Source: Flavobacteriales bacterium (GTDB taxonomy: Bacteria; Bacteroidota; Bacteroidia; Flavobacteriales_D; UBA2798). Taken from it: a stretch of DNA of 52,194 nt. The notes beneath the pieces were generated by a model. It ran no database searches. It saw only the letters and a program-made list of their open reading frames with translations, and was not told the origin of the DNA. Below are positions 15,876 through 24,982 of this stretch, piece after piece (position 1 is the stretch's first letter; each line of letters starts with the position of its first letter). The position numbers and the translations under genes were made by a program. The DNA lies in NCBI GenBank assembly GCA_019694795.1, contig JAIBBF010000020.1, forward strand, positions 1 through 52,194. Reading direction: 5' to 3'.

Positions 15876-17386
15876 CGTCTTTTTTTCGATCGGATAGAAG
15901 CACCGCAATTTTATTGTGCATCGGATTTTTATTATCACTTGCACTCCGCTGGCAAAACATTCAATCGGAACCCAAACAACATTTCGAAGGCATAACGGCT
16001 CATGCATTGGTCACCATGAAAGTGTGGGAGAAAAGAGGAGGACCATCCGCCTCGCATTTTGCTCCCATTTTTACCTTTCCTGAACCCGGAAATAAATACA
16101 TAGCTAACGGACATCTCCCCGGTATTTACAATGCAGCAGGTGATTTTTATTATGTATCCTATCCGCCGCTATCATTTTTAATTCCTTATTACGTTTTTAA
16201 ATCAATAGGTGCTCCTATCAGTTTTAATTCCATACGGTGGTTTGGACTCCTCATCGAATTGTTGGTGCTGCTTTTTTTATTTGATTTAGTAAAACGCATT
16301 TTTTCTGCCCAACAAAATCCCCAAGCCAAAAACCTTGCACTTACTGCGGCCTTGCTTTATTTGTTTTTACCGGTTACACTCTGGTACCAGTGCAACTTTT
16401 ATTTTGCCGATAGTTTAATGCAATTGTTCTATATCATCATGGTTTGGTTGTATTGGCGACATAAACAGGAAAATAAAATCCTCTTCTTTTTCTTGTTATT
16501 GCTGCTTGCTTTTATTTCTTCTTTAACCGATTGGTTGAGTTATCTGGTCGTTTTTTCCATTTCCATTTTATATGTAAAGCAGAAAAAATATTCCCACGCC
16601 GTATTCATTCTTTTACCAATGGCGCTTGGCTTGATCAGTATGTTATGGTTGTATGCTCAAATTGCAGGTTGGTATGAATTATTAAGCGTATTAAATAAAA
16701 AACTAATTCTGCGAAGTGGTTGGAGTACCGAAGATTTTTCATCCGAGGGATTGTCCTACTTCACCTGGCACTCCTACGAACGTATAATTTGGTTTTTTGC
16801 AAGTGGATTTGGATTACTCTTGCTTTACAGTCTAAGCTCCATTGGGTATAAGCGAAAATTTTCGGTTGCCGATTCAATGTCCGATTTAAAATTTATTTTT
16901 TTTGTCCCCGTTTTATCCCATTTAATTCTGCTGTTTAATTTTAATGTGGTGCACGATTTTTTCGTGTTAAAATGGAGTTTTATTCTCATTTTACTTGCAC
17001 TGCCCCTTTTCTCTTTCATTCTTCAGCAACAGAAAAAGTGGATGTTCATTTCCCTAATAGTTGTATTGCTGGGCAACAGCATTATTTATCGGGCCTTGTA
17101 CTCCCGTTCGGAGGGGAACTATAGGTTGATTGGGAATCAGATCAGGCAATGGGCTACTGACGAAGAACGAATTTATGTGAACAAGGGATTTTATTATAAT
17201 CCCATAGCCGTGTTTTATGCAGAACGAAATTATTGCTCCAAAGGAAATGCAGAGCTGGCATACAGAGATGCCGGGAATTATAATCAGCCATTATTGTTTT
17301 TTGCTTTTTCAGATCATTCACTCGATTCGGTGGTTCATGTTTCGCTTTCCGACGAAAAGAAGATTATCTTTAACCATAGCAAATGA
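15872..17386 (+). CDS. Polytopic membrane protein, tandem paralogue 1
   Basis: A 504-residue protein with about 10-11 membrane helices. After the first helix there is a long conserved outer loop: FEGITAHALVTMKVW, then RGGP, HFAP, a TF pair and GDFYYVSYPPLSFLIPYY. The same loop appears in the following gene (SAHTLVTMKAW, RGGP, HFAP, GDFYYVSYPPLAYLLPYY), so the two are tandem duplicates that have diverged elsewhere. The acidic residue and His in the first loop fit a GT-C-type glycosyltransferase, but no named family is recognised. It overlaps the flavoprotein gene and the next gene by four bases at each end, so all three are likely translated together. Confidence 0.6.
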   Translation: MTSFFRSDRSTAILLCIGFLLSLALRWQNIQSEPKQHFEGITAHALVTMKVWEKRGGPSASHFAPIFTFPEPGNKYIANGHLPGIYNAAGDFYYVSYPPLSFLIPYYVFKSIGAPISFNSIRWFGLLIELLVLLFLFDLVKRIFSAQQNPQAKNLALTAALLYLFLPVTLWYQCNFYFADSLMQLFYIIMVWLYWRHKQENKILFFFLLLLLAFISSLTDWLSYLVVFSISILYVKQKKYSHAVFILLPMALGLISMLWLYAQIAGWYELLSVLNKKLILRSGWSTEDFSSEGLSYFTWHSYERIIWFFASGFGLLLLYSLSSIGYKRKFSVADSMSDLKFIFFVPVLSHLILLFNFNVVHDFFVLKWSFILILLALPLFSFILQQQKKWMFISLIVVLLGNSIIYRALYSRSEGNYRLIGNQIRQWATDEERIYVNKGFYYNPIAVFYAERNYCSKGNAELAYRDAGNYNQPLLFFAFSDHSLDSVVHVSLSDEKKIIFNHSK

Positions 17387-18966
17387 ATTTTAGAAAGGCA
17401 TATCGGTTCTATGTCCAGCTCCTATTAATGCTGGTCCTCTTTGCCTTTTCCATTGTTGTTCGTCAGTCCAATTTCAATCAACCACTCGGTCGTCACCATG
17501 AATGGATTTCCGCTCATACACTGGTTACGATGAAAGCCTGGGCCGAGCGGGGCGGACCTGAACATTTTCATTTTGCACCTCTCTACACCTTTAAAAATGT
17601 ACCCGATAAACATGTGGGAGTATTGGGTGGAGTAGAGGACAGTAATGGCGATTTTTATTACGTTTCGTATCCGCCGCTGGCTTATCTTTTGCCCTATTAC
17701 TCCTTAAAACTATTCAATGCAGGCTTCACCAGTGCCAACTTGCAAATCTATTCACTGGTCTTGCATTTTTTTACGGCCTTCATGCTCTTTTTACTTCTGA
17801 TACAGCTAACAGGAAAAAAAATTTATACCGATTGGTTATTCATTCCGCTCTTAGGTTTTGCCTTATATCTCTTTGCTCCCGGTTACCTTTGGTTTCACTC
17901 CAACGTTTATTTTGTGGATGTGTTAATGCAGTTCTTCCTTTTTGCATTGCTCTTGATTTTTCACAAAGTGTTATTGCTGGAGGAAAAACCTGATTGGAAA
18001 TTTTTGTCACTGCTCTTCGCTATTGTGTTTCTTTCTATTTATACCGAATGGCTCGGTGTATTTATTTCATTTTTCTTTTTCCTCTTTCTATTCGTATGGA
18101 GCATCCTGAAGAAAAGTCGGAAATTTATTTCCGTTATGTTAATCATAGCCGCTGCCACCTCGTGTTCGTTGGGGACCACCTTTTTGCAATACAGTTCTAT
18201 TGCAGGCAGCGATAAGTTCATTCAGGCTTCGGTAGATAAATACAAGATGCGTAGCGGACAAAGCGATGATAAGGCGGAATATGGAATTTCAATTTCAAAT
18301 CCGGAATCCTACACGTTATTAAATCGTCACCTCACGAATAATTTTATTACGGTAGAGAATATTTTAGGCTTTAGTGTTTTACTTTTTCTTATTGGATTAA
18401 TGCTTTCTAAAAAATCATTTGTAACCCTCACACAGGGAATTATTCTTCTGGTTTTTTTATTTGCCATCGGCTTGCACATATTCGTCTTTTTCAATTTTAA
18501 TGCATTGCATGATTTTGGAACACTAAAAACGGGTGCACTCATGATTGTTTTTTCCATGGTGTTTTTTCAGCGTGCCTACCATGCGATTAATAGTAAATGG
18601 CCCCGCTATTCGTATTTGTTTTTTATTCCGGTTCTCCTTTTTTGCGGTGTAAAAATTTTGCAGTCCATCGATATCTATCAGCGCGATAATTCACTTGCTA
18701 CATTGCGCAAAGAAAACCTTGAAATTGGTCATGCCATTAAAACATGTGCACAGGCCGACGAAAAAGTGTTTATCGACATCTGGCCTTGCCCCGAGATCAT
18801 GTATTATGCAGAACGCAATCCGCTTCCCGAAAAGGAAATGAGTAATGCCATCAAATTCATGCGCGATTTCGGAATAGAAAAGGGAGTATATATCCGAAGT
18901 GAAAACGGAGGAGTAAAAGAAGTGTTCCGGATTAATTCGGCGGGCGACAGCTTAAAAATCAAATAA
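17383..18966 (+). CDS. Polytopic membrane protein, tandem paralogue 2
   Basis: A 527-residue protein with about 10-11 membrane helices, closely related in its first outer loop and in the F.FN..HDF motif (FNFNALHDF) to the preceding gene (FNFNVVHDF). Both proteins have a short soluble C-terminus with a YYAERN/FYAERN motif. That shared tail together with the loop argues for a common fold and reaction. It starts at ATG 17383 inside the previous stop and ends 26 bases before the convergent ABC gene, so it closes the plus-strand run that began at 9663. Function unknown; a lipid-linked sugar transferase is the favoured guess. Confidence 0.6.
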   Translation: MNFRKAYRFYVQLLLMLVLFAFSIVVRQSNFNQPLGRHHEWISAHTLVTMKAWAERGGPEHFHFAPLYTFKNVPDKHVGVLGGVEDSNGDFYYVSYPPLAYLLPYYSLKLFNAGFTSANLQIYSLVLHFFTAFMLFLLLIQLTGKKIYTDWLFIPLLGFALYLFAPGYLWFHSNVYFVDVLMQFFLFALLLIFHKVLLLEEKPDWKFLSLLFAIVFLSIYTEWLGVFISFFFFLFLFVWSILKKSRKFISVMLIIAAATSCSLGTTFLQYSSIAGSDKFIQASVDKYKMRSGQSDDKAEYGISISNPESYTLLNRHLTNNFITVENILGFSVLLFLIGLMLSKKSFVTLTQGIILLVFLFAIGLHIFVFFNFNALHDFGTLKTGALMIVFSMVFFQRAYHAINSKWPRYSYLFFIPVLLFCGVKILQSIDIYQRDNSLATLRKENLEIGHAIKTCAQADEKVFIDIWPCPEIMYYAERNPLPEKEMSNAIKFMRDFGIEKGVYIRSENGGVKEVFRINSAGDSLKIK

Positions 18967-18992
18967 GATTTTCAACTAAACGTGGTATTAAA

Positions 18993-20987
18993 TTAAACGA
19001 CCAGATTGGCTTTGCGATCCAGGTTGCGTTTAATATCATCCAATTCGCCTTTCGGAATGGCGTTGATTAATTTCCGGGTGTAGTCGGTTTGTGGATTAGC
19101 GTAAATGCGATCGGCCGAATCCATTTCTTCCACTTTCCCTCTGTTCATCACAATCATCCGGTCGCTCATAAATTTTACCACCGATAAATCGTGCGAAATG
19201 AAAATGTAGGTAAAACCGAATTCACGTTTTAATTCGTTCAATAAATTCAATACCTGAGCCTGTACAGATACATCCAATGCAGAAACGGATTCATCGCAAA
19301 TGATAAATTTCGGTTGTAATGCAAGTGCACGCGCAATGCAGATCCGTTGACGCTGTCCGCCGGAGAATTCGTGGGGATAACGACTAAAATGACTGGCACG
19401 CATGTTTACACGTTCCAGAATTTCTACTACTTTATTTTTTCGTGCTTTGTCCGAATCAAGAATACCGTGAACACGCATGGGTTCCATAATCGCTTCACCA
19501 ATCGTCATGCGCGGATTTAACGATGAATAGGGATCCTGGAAAATTATTTGAATGTCTTTTCGGATAGCACGCATTTCGCTTTGAGATAAGCGTGTAATAT
19601 CTTTTCCGTTGAAAATTATTTTTCCGTCGTGCGGATCAATCAATCGCAATATGGTTCTTCCAAGTGTGGTCTTACCACAACCGGATTCACCGACCAATCC
19701 TAACGTTTCTCCGGGATAAACATCAAAGGAAACATCATCCACTGCTTTAACGTAGTCGGTAACTTTTCCGGTAAGACTTCTTCCAACCGGGAACCAGGTT
19801 TTTAAATTTTTTACATGCAAAATCGGAGTCTTGGCATACATGCTTTCTTGTTCCGACTTCCGTAATTCCGGATTTTCTTCCAGACTGCGAATTAATCCTT
19901 CAACAGAAATATTTGTTTCGGTGATGGTGTCATTGTCGTCGCTCGACATAAAATCGCTTACCGTAGGAAGTTTTCGCAAGCGCCTTCCGAGTTTTGGACG
20001 GCATGCCAATAAACCTTTCGTGTAAGGATGTTGTGGATTGGTAAAAATATCGAGCACGGTTCCCTGTTCAACAATTTTCCCTTTGTACATTACCACTACA
20101 CGATCCGCTAATTCAGCTATAACACCCAGGTCGTGGGTGATGAAAATAATTCCAAGATTATTCTTCACCTGTAAATCATTCATCAGGTCAAGAATGGTCT
20201 TTTGTACGGTTACATCCAGCGCAGTGGTCGGTTCATCCGCAATGAGAATATCCGGATTACAACTCATCGCCATCGCAATCATTACACGCTGTTTTTGTCC
20301 GCCCGATAACTGGTGTGGATAGGCGTCGAAAATTCGTTCGGGACGTGGAAGTTTTACTTGTTTAAACAATTCGATTACGCGTCCTTTTGCCAGTGCTCTG
20401 CTTTTTGAAAAAACGGAATAGAAAATACCGCCGCCAATTAATGCAAAGCCTGCACAAGCTAAAATCAGGGAAACCACAGGAGCCATTCCTTCCGATACAA
20501 ACGTGATCAGGGAAAAGAAAAATGCAACAGTAGAAGCGAGATAAAAAAGATTGCGGTGCGATTCTAAAAAATAGCGCAGCTTACTTAATTCGGGAAAGGA
20601 TTCATGTTTCAGAATGGCTTCGGTAACCTGATCACCACAGGTGAGAACAGGATTCAGCGAGGTCATGGGCTCCTGGAAAATCATCGCCAGTTTGTTACCG
20701 CGATAGGATTGCATTTGCTTTTCGGTAGCCTGTAATAAATCAAGCGGTCCCTTTTGCGCATCATGGTAAATAATCTGACCACCGGAAATTTTCCCCGGGG
20801 GACTCGGAATCAATCGCATCGCCGAGAGGGAAGTCACCGATTTACCAGATCCGGATTCACCCACTATACCAATGGTTTCACCCTTGTGAAGGACAAAAGA
20901 AACATCGTTTACCGCTTTGGTAACAACACCATCACTGGTGAATTCAGTCACCAGATTTCGCACTTCCAATATGGGTTCCTTTGCCAT
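18993..20987 (-). CDS. Oligopeptide/dipeptide ABC transporter ATPase, two domains, with membrane-like insert
   Basis: A 664-residue protein with two ABC ATPase domains of the DppD/DppF type in one chain. Domain 1: Walker A GESGSGKS (43-50), Q-loop [10 protein letters not shown] (Gln105), signature LSGGQ (227-231), Walker B ILIADE (247-252). Domain 2: Walker A GESGCGKT (433-440), signature FSGGQ (541-545), Walker B FIICDE. The Q-loop to signature distance is about 122 residues in domain 1 but 47 in domain 2. The surplus includes two strongly hydrophobic segments (about residues 147-195) joined by SEGMAPV, which look like a membrane hairpin inside the helical subdomain. The start at ATG 20987 ([12 protein letters not shown]) is chosen because upstream residues are atypical. 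No permease genes are adjacent, so its partners lie elsewhere. Confidence 0.88.
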   Translation of the reverse strand: MAKEPILEVRNLVTEFTSDGVVTKAVNDVSFVLHKGETIGIVGESGSGKSVTSLSAMRLIPSPPGKISGGQIIYHDAQKGPLDLLQATEKQMQSYRGNKLAMIFQEPMTSLNPVLTCGDQVTEAILKHESFPELSKLRYFLESHRNLFYLASTVAFFFSLITFVSEGMAPVVSLILACAGFALIGGGIFYSVFSKSRALAKGRVIELFKQVKLPRPERIFDAYPHQLSGGQKQRVMIAMAMSCNPDILIADEPTTALDVTVQKTILDLMNDLQVKNNLGIIFITHDLGVIAELADRVVVMYKGKIVEQGTVLDIFTNPQHPYTKGLLACRPKLGRRLRKLPTVSDFMSSDDNDTITETNISVEGLIRSLEENPELRKSEQESMYAKTPILHVKNLKTWFPVGRSLTGKVTDYVKAVDDVSFDVYPGETLGLVGESGCGKTTLGRTILRLIDPHDGKIIFNGKDITRLSQSEMRAIRKDIQIIFQDPYSSLNPRMTIGEAIMEPMRVHGILDSDKARKNKVVEILERVNMRASHFSRYPHEFSGGQRQRICIARALALQPKFIICDESVSALDVSVQAQVLNLLNELKREFGFTYIFISHDLSVVKFMSDRMIVMNRGKVEEMDSADRIYANPQTDYTRKLINAIPKGELDDIKRNLDRKANLVV

Positions 20988-21145
20988 GGCAGGTTTTATT
21001 CTGAGGAGGCTAAAAATAAACTTATTTGGCAATAAGAACAAATGAAGTTGGTTCCCTTAGACGAGTAGCGCTTTTCGGCCTTTGGATTCCAATAAAATCA
21101 CTGATTTTGAATGGGGCAAACAGGCAGTATTTTAGGTTCCGGGCA

Positions 21146-21176
21146 TTGCGGGAACCCCTTTAGAGACCTATTTTTG
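21146..21176 (+). promoter_or_regulatory. Promoter of homoserine dehydrogenase
   Basis: TATTTTTG at 21169-21176 matches the TAnnTTTG -7 box. A TTG at 21146-21148 lies 20 bases upstream, in the range of the -33 element. The start codon follows 20 bases after the -7 box. Confidence 0.55.
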
Positions 21177-21196
21177 CTGCTCAATTAGAAAAAATC

Positions 21197-22453
21197 ATGG
21201 AAAATCAGGTAAAGATTGGTCTGTTTGGCTTCGGATGTGTGGGGCAGGGATTGTATGATGTTTTATCCCAAAGCAGGGGATTTAAAACTCAGATCAAGAA
21301 AATTGTGGTGAAGGATAAAAACAAAAAGAGAAGTCTTCCCGAACATTTGTTTTCGTTTGATAAAAATGAAATCCTGAACGATCCGGAAATTAATCTGGTG
21401 GTGGAGTTGATCGACAATGCGGCTGATGCTTTTGAAATTGTTTCTACAGCACTCAGGAAGGGGAAAAACGTAGTGAGCGCAAATAAAAAAATGATTGCGG
21501 AAAATTTTGAAGAATTAGTCCGCATTCAAAATGAATACGGCACATCATTGCTTTACGAGGCTTCATCTTGCGGATCCATTCCCATTGTGCGGAATCTGGA
21601 AGAGTATTACGACAATGAATTACTTCGTGCGGTGAGCGGAATTTTTAATGGTTCTTCTAATTACATCCTCACTAAAGTGCAGAATGAAAATCTCGATTAC
21701 GCCACTGCTTTACATCAGGCACAGGAACTTGGCTTTGCAGAGAGTAATCCGAAACTGGATGTGGAAGGATATGATGCCAAGTTTAAGTTGATTATTGTGG
21801 CCGGACATACCTTCGGCGTTTTCGCAAAACCGGAAGAAGTTTTAAATCTCGGCATTCAAAATCTTGCACTGGGTGATGTTGATTTTGCAAAATCGCGCGA
21901 TAAACGAATCCGCCTGGTAGCAAATACATTTCAACTCGATGATGAACGCATTACCTTATTTGTAACACCGCGACTGGTAGGGAAAGAAGATCAGTTGTAC
22001 AATGTGAATAATGAATACAATGCCGTAATTCTTGAAGCTGCATTTTCCGATAAGCAATTGTTTGTAGGTAAAGGAGCGGGCGGACATCCAACCGGTTCTG
22101 CAGTTCTCTCGGATATTTCTGCAAACACCTATCAATACCGTTACGAGTACAAAAAATTTCATCAGACTTCCCGTTTTGCCTATTCCACAGATTTGGAACT
22201 CGAAGTTTATCTCCGTTCGAATGATCCAAAATTATTTGATGAACTCCATTTTACTTCCATCTCCGAAAAAGGAATCAATTATGTCACCGGAGTGAATTAT
22301 GTCATCGGTGTGCTTTCACTTAAATCATTGATTGAAAATAAAGAAAGAATTAACCAGTCAGGAGCATTCCTTGCTGCCACCGGAGAGGTTATTCTTGGAG
22401 AGGGAACGCAAAAAGAAAAATTGCATCTCACCGAAAACGTAGGGGTGAATTAA
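21197..22453 (+). CDS. hom: Homoserine dehydrogenase
   Basis: Converts aspartate-semialdehyde to homoserine with NAD(P)H, the branch point to threonine and methionine. The protein has 418 residues, with the nucleotide-binding motif GLFGFGCVGQGL (8-19), SANKKMI (94-100), the substrate-domain motif NGSSNYIL (151-158) and the catalytic NPKLDVEGYDAKFK (184-197). The C-terminal ~80 residues have no clear ACT domain, although the tail may be a degenerate one. It is a stand-alone gene with its own promoter; no aspartokinase or homoserine kinase gene is in the window. It ends two bases from the convergent MarC-family gene. Confidence 0.9.
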   Translation: MENQVKIGLFGFGCVGQGLYDVLSQSRGFKTQIKKIVVKDKNKKRSLPEHLFSFDKNEILNDPEINLVVELIDNAADAFEIVSTALRKGKNVVSANKKMIAENFEELVRIQNEYGTSLLYEASSCGSIPIVRNLEEYYDNELLRAVSGIFNGSSNYILTKVQNENLDYATALHQAQELGFAESNPKLDVEGYDAKFKLIIVAGHTFGVFAKPEEVLNLGIQNLALGDVDFAKSRDKRIRLVANTFQLDDERITLFVTPRLVGKEDQLYNVNNEYNAVILEAAFSDKQLFVGKGAGGHPTGSAVLSDISANTYQYRYEYKKFHQTSRFAYSTDLELEVYLRSNDPKLFDELHFTSISEKGINYVTGVNYVIGVLSLKSLIENKERINQSGAFLAATGEVILGEGTQKEKLHLTENVGVN

Positions 22454-22455
22454 AC

Positions 22456-23103
22456 TCAGCCTTGCACAAAGTGAAACTGGATCGATTCTAAAATAGGAAT
22501 TAAACCTGCGAAGAAAAATTCAACAGCAATAACCATTACGATTAATCCCATAATACGCATCAGGACTTTATTTCCTGTTTCTCCAAGGAACTTCTGAATA
22601 CCGGCCGCACCAAAGAGTGATACGAGCGTGATCAGCATTACGACAAACATCGCTGCAATCACTGTTATTTTTGCACCTGCATCTTGTGCATCGTTCATGA
22701 GAATGATGGAATTGGTAATGGCACCCGGACCACAAATCATGGGTATGCCAAGAGGTGTAATGGAAATGTCGGTAATGTATTCTTTCACGGTTTCAGAATC
22801 CATTTTTGTACGGATCAAGCGGGCCTGCAACATATCCCAACCCATGATAAAAAATAAGATTCCGCCTACAATCCGGAATCCATTGGCAGAAATGCCAAAA
22901 AAATCAAAGATGAATTTACCCGCAAATGCAAATATCACCATGGTGAGAAAAGCGGTAATACTGGCTTTAATGGCGGTGCGGCGTTTGTTGGCTGCATCGA
23001 GACTCGCCGTCATGGTCATGTACACCGGTATCAGGCTAAAAGGATTGATGATGGTGATAAAAGTGGTAAAGACCAACAGGAATAAATCGGCGGAGAAGGA
23101 CAT
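22456..23103 (-). CDS. MarC/YchE-family integral membrane protein
   Basis: A 215-residue protein with six predicted membrane helices. Family hallmarks are the NPF motif in the first helix (FITIINPFSLIPVYMTMT), a MGWDMLQAR loop and ITPLGIPMICGPGAITN before helix 4. MarC-family proteins (UPF0056) are widespread inner-membrane proteins whose function is not established; the original link to multiple antibiotic resistance was withdrawn for MarC itself. ATG start at 23101-23103. It is divergent from the glycosyltransferase pair at 23184 and convergent with hom, so it appears to be a single-gene unit. Confidence 0.88.
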   Translation of the reverse strand: MSFSADLFLLVFTTFITIINPFSLIPVYMTMTASLDAANKRRTAIKASITAFLTMVIFAFAGKFIFDFFGISANGFRIVGGILFFIMGWDMLQARLIRTKMDSETVKEYITDISITPLGIPMICGPGAITNSIILMNDAQDAGAKITVIAAMFVVMLITLVSLFGAAGIQKFLGETGNKVLMRIMGLIVMVIAVEFFFAGLIPILESIQFHFVQG

Positions 23104-23164
23104 GAATTCTCAAATTTTTGGCAAATATCAGAATTTAGCCGGTACAAATGAGCATCCGAAAGGC

Positions 23165-23172
23165 TACATTTG
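23165..23172 (+). promoter_or_regulatory. TAnnTTTG -7 box for the glycosyltransferase pair
   Basis: TACATTTG fits the Bacteroidota -7 consensus. Because it lies 5-11 bases before the two candidate ATGs (23178 and 23184), the mRNA leader would be very short or absent. It argues against an upstream ATG at 23148 as the start. Confidence 0.45.
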
Positions 23173-23183
23173 TAAGGATGGAC

Positions 23184-23933
23184 ATGCAAAAACTTTCACT
23201 GGTAGTAATTACGTTCAACGAAGAGCGTAATATCCGCCGTTGTTTGGAAAGCGTGGCCGGACTGGCGGATGAAATTGTAATTGTGGATTCCGGTTCAACA
23301 GATTCTACTTTGCAAATCGCTGAGGAATTTTCTGCTCGTATTGTTCAGCAGAAATGGCTTGGCTATTCAGAACAAAAAAATTCAGGTAATCAACTTGCAT
23401 TGCACGATTGGATATTATCTCTCGATGCAGATGAAGCTTTGAGTCCCGACTTAAAAGCGGAAATCATTCAAATTAAAAATTCAGGCTTCAAAGGCGTTTA
23501 TGAATTTCCACGCTTAACCAATTACTGCGGAACATTTGTTCGTCACGGCGGCTGGTACCCCGATTATAAAGTCCGCATTTTTAATCGGAAAAACGTATGC
23601 TGGCAAGGCACCATACACGAAACACTCAAGGGATTTTCAACAACTGATATTACGCGATTAAAAGGCGATTGTTTGCATTTTTCATACTATACCATTCAGG
23701 AACATATTCGTCAAACCGAAAAATTTACGGATCTGTCGGCGCAGGATTTGTTTGCTAAAAATAAAAACGTGAGCTGGATTAAATCGGTATTTTCCCCCAT
23801 GGCACGTTTTGTTTCAGGTTATTTTTTTAAGTTGGGATTTTTAGATGGTAAAGCCGGATTTTATATAGCGAAAATTTCGGCGATGTCGACACGTTTGAAA
23901 TACAAAAAATTAAAATCACTTTATTCCAAATGA
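23184..23933 (+). CDS. Glycosyltransferase family 2, WaaE/KdtX-like
   Basis: A 249-residue GT-A glycosyltransferase. It begins LSLVVITFNEERNIRRCLES, has EIVIVDSGSTDST (nucleotide-binding strand) and the metal-binding DAD in LSLDADEAL. YPDYKVRIFNRKN and the HETLKG segment are typical of the WaaE/KdtX-like LPS-core branch. The enzyme probably adds a hexose to LPS core or a related surface glycan, with the exact sugar unknown. Starts at ATG 23184 or 23178; an ATG at 23148 lies before the promoter box and is less likely. It overlaps the next glycosyltransferase by four bases, so the two are coupled. Confidence 0.87.
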   Translation: MQKLSLVVITFNEERNIRRCLESVAGLADEIVIVDSGSTDSTLQIAEEFSARIVQQKWLGYSEQKNSGNQLALHDWILSLDADEALSPDLKAEIIQIKNSGFKGVYEFPRLTNYCGTFVRHGGWYPDYKVRIFNRKNVCWQGTIHETLKGFSTTDITRLKGDCLHFSYYTIQEHIRQTEKFTDLSAQDLFAKNKNVSWIKSVFSPMARFVSGYFFKLGFLDGKAGFYIAKISAMSTRLKYKKLKSLYSK

Positions 23934-24982
23934 AACAAATCATCCTCGAAATGGAAAAATTGAAACACCTCGAAACGGGGTTGGGACAATTTTGTTTTCA
24001 TTTGGGGAATGAATTATTGCTTCAGCAACAGGAACAGTTTAAACTGAATTTTTTTCTTCCGGAACAAGCTGCAACTTTGTTTGATAAAAAGGTTGCTGTA
24101 AAATTCAGTAAGCAATGGAACAAACTGTTTATGCCGGGAGCATCGCGTTTTGATTTATGGCATATCCTGCATCAGGATTCGAAATACATTCCCGCTTCAC
24201 CCAAAAAAATGGTGATCACGGTTCATGATTTAAATTTTTTGCAAAAATATTCAGGACGAAAACAACAATCGCGCTTGCAACAACTTCAATCCCGTATTGA
24301 CCGTAGTTCCGGTGTGGCCGTAATTTCCAATTATACGGGTTCAGTTTTAAAAAATCATATTGAATTAAAGGATTGTCCGCTTCGCGTTATTTATAACGGA
24401 AATTCGTTAAAACAATTTCCCCATGCTCAGCGGCCGGGATTTATTCAGGAGGATCACCCTTTCTTTTTTGCATTAGGTGTTTTATCGCCACGTAAAAACT
24501 TTCATGTCTTGCCACCGCTCTTAAAACGCTTTCCTCATCACCGTTTGGTAATTGCAGGACCATCCCATTCTGAATACCCGCAACAAATTTTATCCGCCGC
24601 GAAAGCAGCAGGTGTATCATCGCGTTTGATTCTGGTAAATCAGATTACTGAAGAAGAAAAGTATTGGCTGTATGCGAATATGGATGCGTTTTTATTTCCA
24701 TCGCTTGCAGAAGGATTCGGTCTCCCTGTGGTGGAGGCAATGAGTTTGGGTAAACCGGTATTCCTTTCAAACTTAACTTCATTACCGGAAGTAGGAGGAG
24801 AAATGGCGTTTTATTTTAAAAATTTCGATGCAGAGGAAATGGCCAATCAACTGGAAGCAGGATTGCATAAAGTCGCGCACATTTCCGATTATTCTTCATT
24901 GGTAAAACAACACGCCCATCAATTTTCCTGGCAAAATGCTGCAAAGGAATACCTGAATTTTTATTCAGAGGTTTTATCCTGA
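23930..24982 (+). CDS. Glycosyltransferase family 4 (GT-B)
   Basis: A 350-residue cytoplasmic GT-B glycosyltransferase. The C-terminal domain carries FALGVLSPRKNFHVL, VIAGP and the donor-binding EGFGLPVVEAMSLGKPV (E-x7-E motif), followed by SLPEVGG. The N-terminal half has HDLNFLQKY and the ISNYTGS element. It transfers a nucleotide-activated sugar to a surface glycan precursor; the sugar is not known. It follows the family 2 enzyme with a four-base overlap. Its last 22 bases overlap the 3' end of the convergent O-antigen ligase gene, so neither has room for a terminator between them. Confidence 0.88.
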   Translation: MKQIILEMEKLKHLETGLGQFCFHLGNELLLQQQEQFKLNFFLPEQAATLFDKKVAVKFSKQWNKLFMPGASRFDLWHILHQDSKYIPASPKKMVITVHDLNFLQKYSGRKQQSRLQQLQSRIDRSSGVAVISNYTGSVLKNHIELKDCPLRVIYNGNSLKQFPHAQRPGFIQEDHPFFFALGVLSPRKNFHVLPPLLKRFPHHRLVIAGPSHSEYPQQILSAAKAAGVSSRLILVNQITEEEKYWLYANMDAFLFPSLAEGFGLPVVEAMSLGKPVFLSNLTSLPEVGGEMAFYFKNFDAEEMANQLEAGLHKVAHISDYSSLVKQHAHQFSWQNAAKEYLNFYSEVLS

